Shown: positions 5,497 to 6,894 of the stretch, piece after piece
Layout of the letters: the number at the start of each line of letters is the position of its first letter
Position numbering within the stretch: position 1 is the stretch's first letter
Assembly (NCBI GenBank): GCA_900769095.1
Contig: CAAGFH010000035.1
Coordinates: forward strand, 1-6,894
Source of the DNA: Methanobacteriaceae archaeon
GTDB lineage: Archaea > Methanobacteriota > Methanobacteria > Methanobacteriales > Methanobacteriaceae
Length of the DNA: 6,894 bases
Direction of reading: 5' to 3'
Notes under the pieces: model-generated
Databases searched by the model: none
Seen by the model: the letters and a program-made list of their open reading frames with translations, nothing else
Told to the model about the DNA's origin: nothing
Program-made: the position numbers and the translations under genes

Positions 5497-6300
5497 TTAC
5501 CGTTTACGTTTTTCTCTTAAGAATTTTCTAAATTTCATATATGCAAGTACAACAGAATCGACATATATTCCCATAATCGCTACAATAACACCAATTCCAC
5601 CACAGACTAATGTGAATTCCCAGTTAGATAACATAGAGGAATTAGTATTATTTACAATATCCTGTACAGGACCGTCAATTTGTGAAGCAACTATACCTCT
5701 TTCAAGAAGATTCTTTTCAAAAGTATCAAGAGCAGATGAATCAACAACTAATACAGCACGGATTTGAGCATAAGATAATGTACCGCCGTAAACTAATTGA
5801 TACCAGTCTGAAAATGATTTTAAAGCTTGAGTGGATGTGTAATTATCAGTAAGATTAATTTTAATCTCAGATTTAGTAACATTATAATCTTTATAATTAT
5901 AATCAATATTTCCAACTATCTCCTGGAAATAATTACGTTCAAAATCACTAAACGTCCACAGAGGTATTGTAATTGATTTTTCTTCAAATGACTTAAAACC
6001 AGGAGTTGAAGACAAATTACTCCTCAATTCCTCAATATTGGTTGAAGATGATAAATCTAAATACAATGTTTCTTCATTATTGGGCATTGTCTTTTCAATA
6101 ACCCCCACAACATTAGGTAGCTCATCATAAATTGGATCTATGAAAAATGCGCCTCCAATTGAACCGATTAAAAAAGCTACAACTAAAACTAAGAGTACCT
6201 CTTTTTTTGGCATGTACTGTTTCAACATTCCTATTGAAAATACAAATACCATCATCATTATAAACAAAAAGAGGTAAATTATTGTAGTTAAAATATCCAT
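5497..6300 (-). CDS. Three-helix membrane protein with large external domain, unknown function
   Basis: The product has 267 residues. Membrane helices are predicted at about 5-26, 35-54 and 228-254. The short loop 27-34 (KQYMPKKE) and the C-terminal tail (KFRKFLREKRKR) are basic. The positive-inside rule therefore puts the N-terminus and the domain at 55-227 outside the cell and the C-terminus in the cytoplasm. The external domain carries six N-x-S/T sequons (N95, N140, N149, N153, N217, N220), which fits archaeal N-glycosylation and an outside location. I recognise no family; it resembles conserved hypotheticals of Methanobacteriales. The start is well supported by AGGTGA (complement of 6305-6310), 4 bases before the ATG. 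The diphthine--ammonia ligase gene follows after 4 bp, but a functional link is not obvious and may only be shared transcription. Confidence 0.85.
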   Translation of the reverse strand: MDILTTIIYLFLFIMMMVFVFSIGMLKQYMPKKEVLLVLVVAFLIGSIGGAFFIDPIYDELPNVVGVIEKTMPNNEETLYLDLSSSTNIEELRSNLSSTPGFKSFEEKSITIPLWTFSDFERNYFQEIVGNIDYNYKDYNVTKSEIKINLTDNYTSTQALKSFSDWYQLVYGGTLSYAQIRAVLVVDSSALDTFEKNLLERGIVASQIDGPVQDIVNNTNSSMLSNWEFTLVCGGIGVIVAIMGIYVDSVVLAYMKFRKFLREKRKR

Positions 6301-6304
6301 AAAT

Positions 6305-6310
6305 TCACCT
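6305..6310 (-). promoter_or_regulatory. Strong ribosome binding site AGGTGA
   Basis: On the - strand AGGTGA precedes the ATG at 6300 by 4 bases and is complementary to the 3' end of archaeal 16S rRNA. It fixes the start of the three-helix membrane protein gene and is the best Shine-Dalgarno match on the - strand of this window. Confidence 0.75.
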
Positions 6311-6330
6311 ATATATTTGTAATACTATAA

Positions 6331-6355
6331 TATTTTAATCAAAATAGTTAAAATA
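6331..6355. repeat. AT-only inverted repeat upstream of the membrane protein gene
   Basis: TATTTTAA (6331-6338) and TTAAAATA (6348-6355) are perfect 8-bp arms around 9 bases, 31-55 bases upstream of the ATG at 6300. It lies where a promoter of that gene would be and could be an operator or part of a terminator for the pilin-like gene. With only A and T in the arms, chance is a serious alternative. Confidence 0.3.
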
Positions 6356-6371
6356 ATTTTGTATTAAATGG

Positions 6372-6800
6372 CTAAACTTGATAAATTAACATGTTTTCAC
6401 AATTAATTGGCCATTCTACAACAATTACATTTTCACCTTTTGTTAAGTGAAGTGAAGATTTTTTGATATTTGATACAACATATTCTTTGATATCTTTTTT
6501 TGAGTTATTTTTAAGCTTAAAGCTGGTTGAAATATAATTATTCTGGACATTAACATTAAGATTATTTTTACTCTCAAGCTTAACTGTCTGTTTTGATCCC
6601 TGACCCTGTCCATAAACCTGTTTAATTGCACAGGATATCTTTGATAAGTCCGATTTAACATTTAATGAATCATAAACATCCAATGTATCTTTAATTGAAT
6701 TTTCAGCAAGTGGTAGAGTAAAAATCATTAAAATAATAAGAGAAATTGTAAAAATCAAAATATATTCAAGTGATATTTGACCACACTCTTCTTTTATCAT
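6372..6800 (-). CDS. Class III signal peptide pilin-like protein
   Basis: The 142-residue protein begins MIKEECGQISLEYILIF. This is a class III (QxSxE) signal: a short charged leader, a Gly at 7, Q8 at +1, and a hydrophobic helix at about 12-32. By analogy with methanococcal pilins it should be cut between G7 and Q8 by the EppA-type prepilin peptidase, leaving the helix to pack into a type IV pilus-like filament core. The mature part holds QVYGQGQGSKQTV (61-73), a pattern often seen in this family, and two cysteines (C57, C134) that could form a disulfide. The start is supported by GGTGGT (complement of 6804-6809), and the ATG overlaps the upstream stop by one base. It could be a major pilin, a minor pilin or another filament protein. 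A different - strand frame at 6443-6661 is a shadow. Confidence 0.87.
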   Translation of the reverse strand: MIKEECGQISLEYILIFTISLIILMIFTLPLAENSIKDTLDVYDSLNVKSDLSKISCAIKQVYGQGQGSKQTVKLESKNNLNVNVQNNYISTSFKLKNNSKKDIKEYVVSNIKKSSLHLTKGENVIVVEWPINCENMLIYQV

Positions 6801-6874
6801 TATACCACCAAAACAATGTTTTTTACAAAAATCATCATTATATCTCCGTAAAATATTGCTGTTAATAATCCAAA
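6800..6874 (-). CDS. C-terminal tail of a membrane protein, possibly prepilin peptidase (cut by window edge)
   Basis: On the - strand a frame is open from the last genomic bases to TAA at 6802-6800. It encodes the hydrophobic tail FGLLTAIFYGDIMMIFVK... of about 24 residues. Its stop overlaps the pilin ATG by one base (TAATG), the arrangement expected for translationally coupled genes, which supports it as real. A final membrane helix with a small-residue/YGD motif is compatible with the last helix of archaeal A24-type prepilin peptidases, which would fit the neighbouring substrate. The visible piece is too short to prove that. It could also be any membrane protein of a pilus operon. The gene continues beyond the adapter-marked end. 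Confidence 0.45.
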   Translation of the reverse strand, partial: FGLLTAIFYGDIMMIFVKNIVLVV

Positions 6875-6875
6875 A

Positions 6876-6894
6876 AGATCGGAAGAGCGTCGTG
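6876..6894. other. Illumina adapter, reverse complement (non-genomic)
   Basis: AGATCGGAAGAGCGTCGTG is the exact reverse complement of bases 2-20 of the window and is the known Illumina adapter. Together the two ends make a 19-bp terminal inverted repeat of technical, not biological, origin. Genomic sequence ends at about 6875. Confidence 0.97.

Noticed and set aside
6443..6661. - strand frame of 72 residues within the pilin-like gene
   Set aside because: It overlaps the class III signal protein in another frame, with no motif and no start signal.
6798..6840. Tiny peptide MMIFVKNIVLVV with GGAGAT upstream
   Set aside because: The frame continues open upstream to the end of genomic sequence, so it is more simply the tail of a larger membrane protein. 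A separate start is possible but unsupported.
1..6894. 19-bp terminal inverted repeat framing the whole window, as in a transposon
   Set aside because: The repeats are the Illumina adapter and its complement, and no transposase or target duplication is present.

Overview
The window looks like a fragment of a methanogenic archaeon of the Methanobacteriales, most likely Methanobrevibacter or a close relative. The evidence is a very AT-rich genome with archaeal TATA boxes and AGGTGA/GGAGAT ribosome binding sites, plus several archaeal gene families. These are the archaeal 4-phosphopantoate--beta-alanine ligase, a UPF0200 P-loop kinase, a short diphthine--ammonia ligase and a pilin-like protein with a class III signal peptide. 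Genus is inferred from composition and protein feel, not from a search. Bases 1-20 and 6876-6894 are not genomic: they match the common Illumina adapter in opposite orientations. The window is therefore one adapter-flanked library molecule or read of about 6.85 kb of real DNA, and both outermost genes are cut artificially.

Layout. At the left edge is the C-terminus of a two-cluster ferredoxin domain protein (+ strand). Its last codons overlap the end of a convergent two-gene operon on the - strand: an RNase H-like/YprB-type DEDD exonuclease (1742-2776) followed after 1 bp by a 500-residue alpha-solenoid built from 18 repeats of about 26 residues (238-1740). A 354-bp intergenic region follows (2777-3130). 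It holds three consecutive hairpins/palindromes downstream of a good TATA box and is a candidate small RNA or structured leader.

On the + strand, a four-helix membrane protein of unknown function (3131-3514), 4-phosphopantoate--beta-alanine ligase (3527-4264) and a UPF0200 kinase-like P-loop protein (4270-4809) form a tight operon linked to coenzyme A synthesis. A bidirectional terminator hairpin separates it from a convergent - strand block: a diphthine--ammonia ligase family protein (4812-5492) and, 4 bp upstream, a three-helix membrane protein with a large sequon-rich external domain (5497-6300). Further right on the - strand lies a class III signal peptide pilin-like protein (6372-6800). 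It is translationally coupled (TAATG) to the tail of a membrane protein cut by the window edge, possibly the prepilin peptidase.

Taken together this is mostly ordinary archaeal core and conserved-hypothetical content: CoA synthesis, diphthamide formation on elongation factor 2, and surface structures. The parts least explained by known families are the hairpin-rich intergenic region, the 26-residue solenoid paired with a nuclease, and the small membrane protein heading the CoA operon. I see no CRISPR array, tRNA, rRNA, insertion sequence or phage gene.
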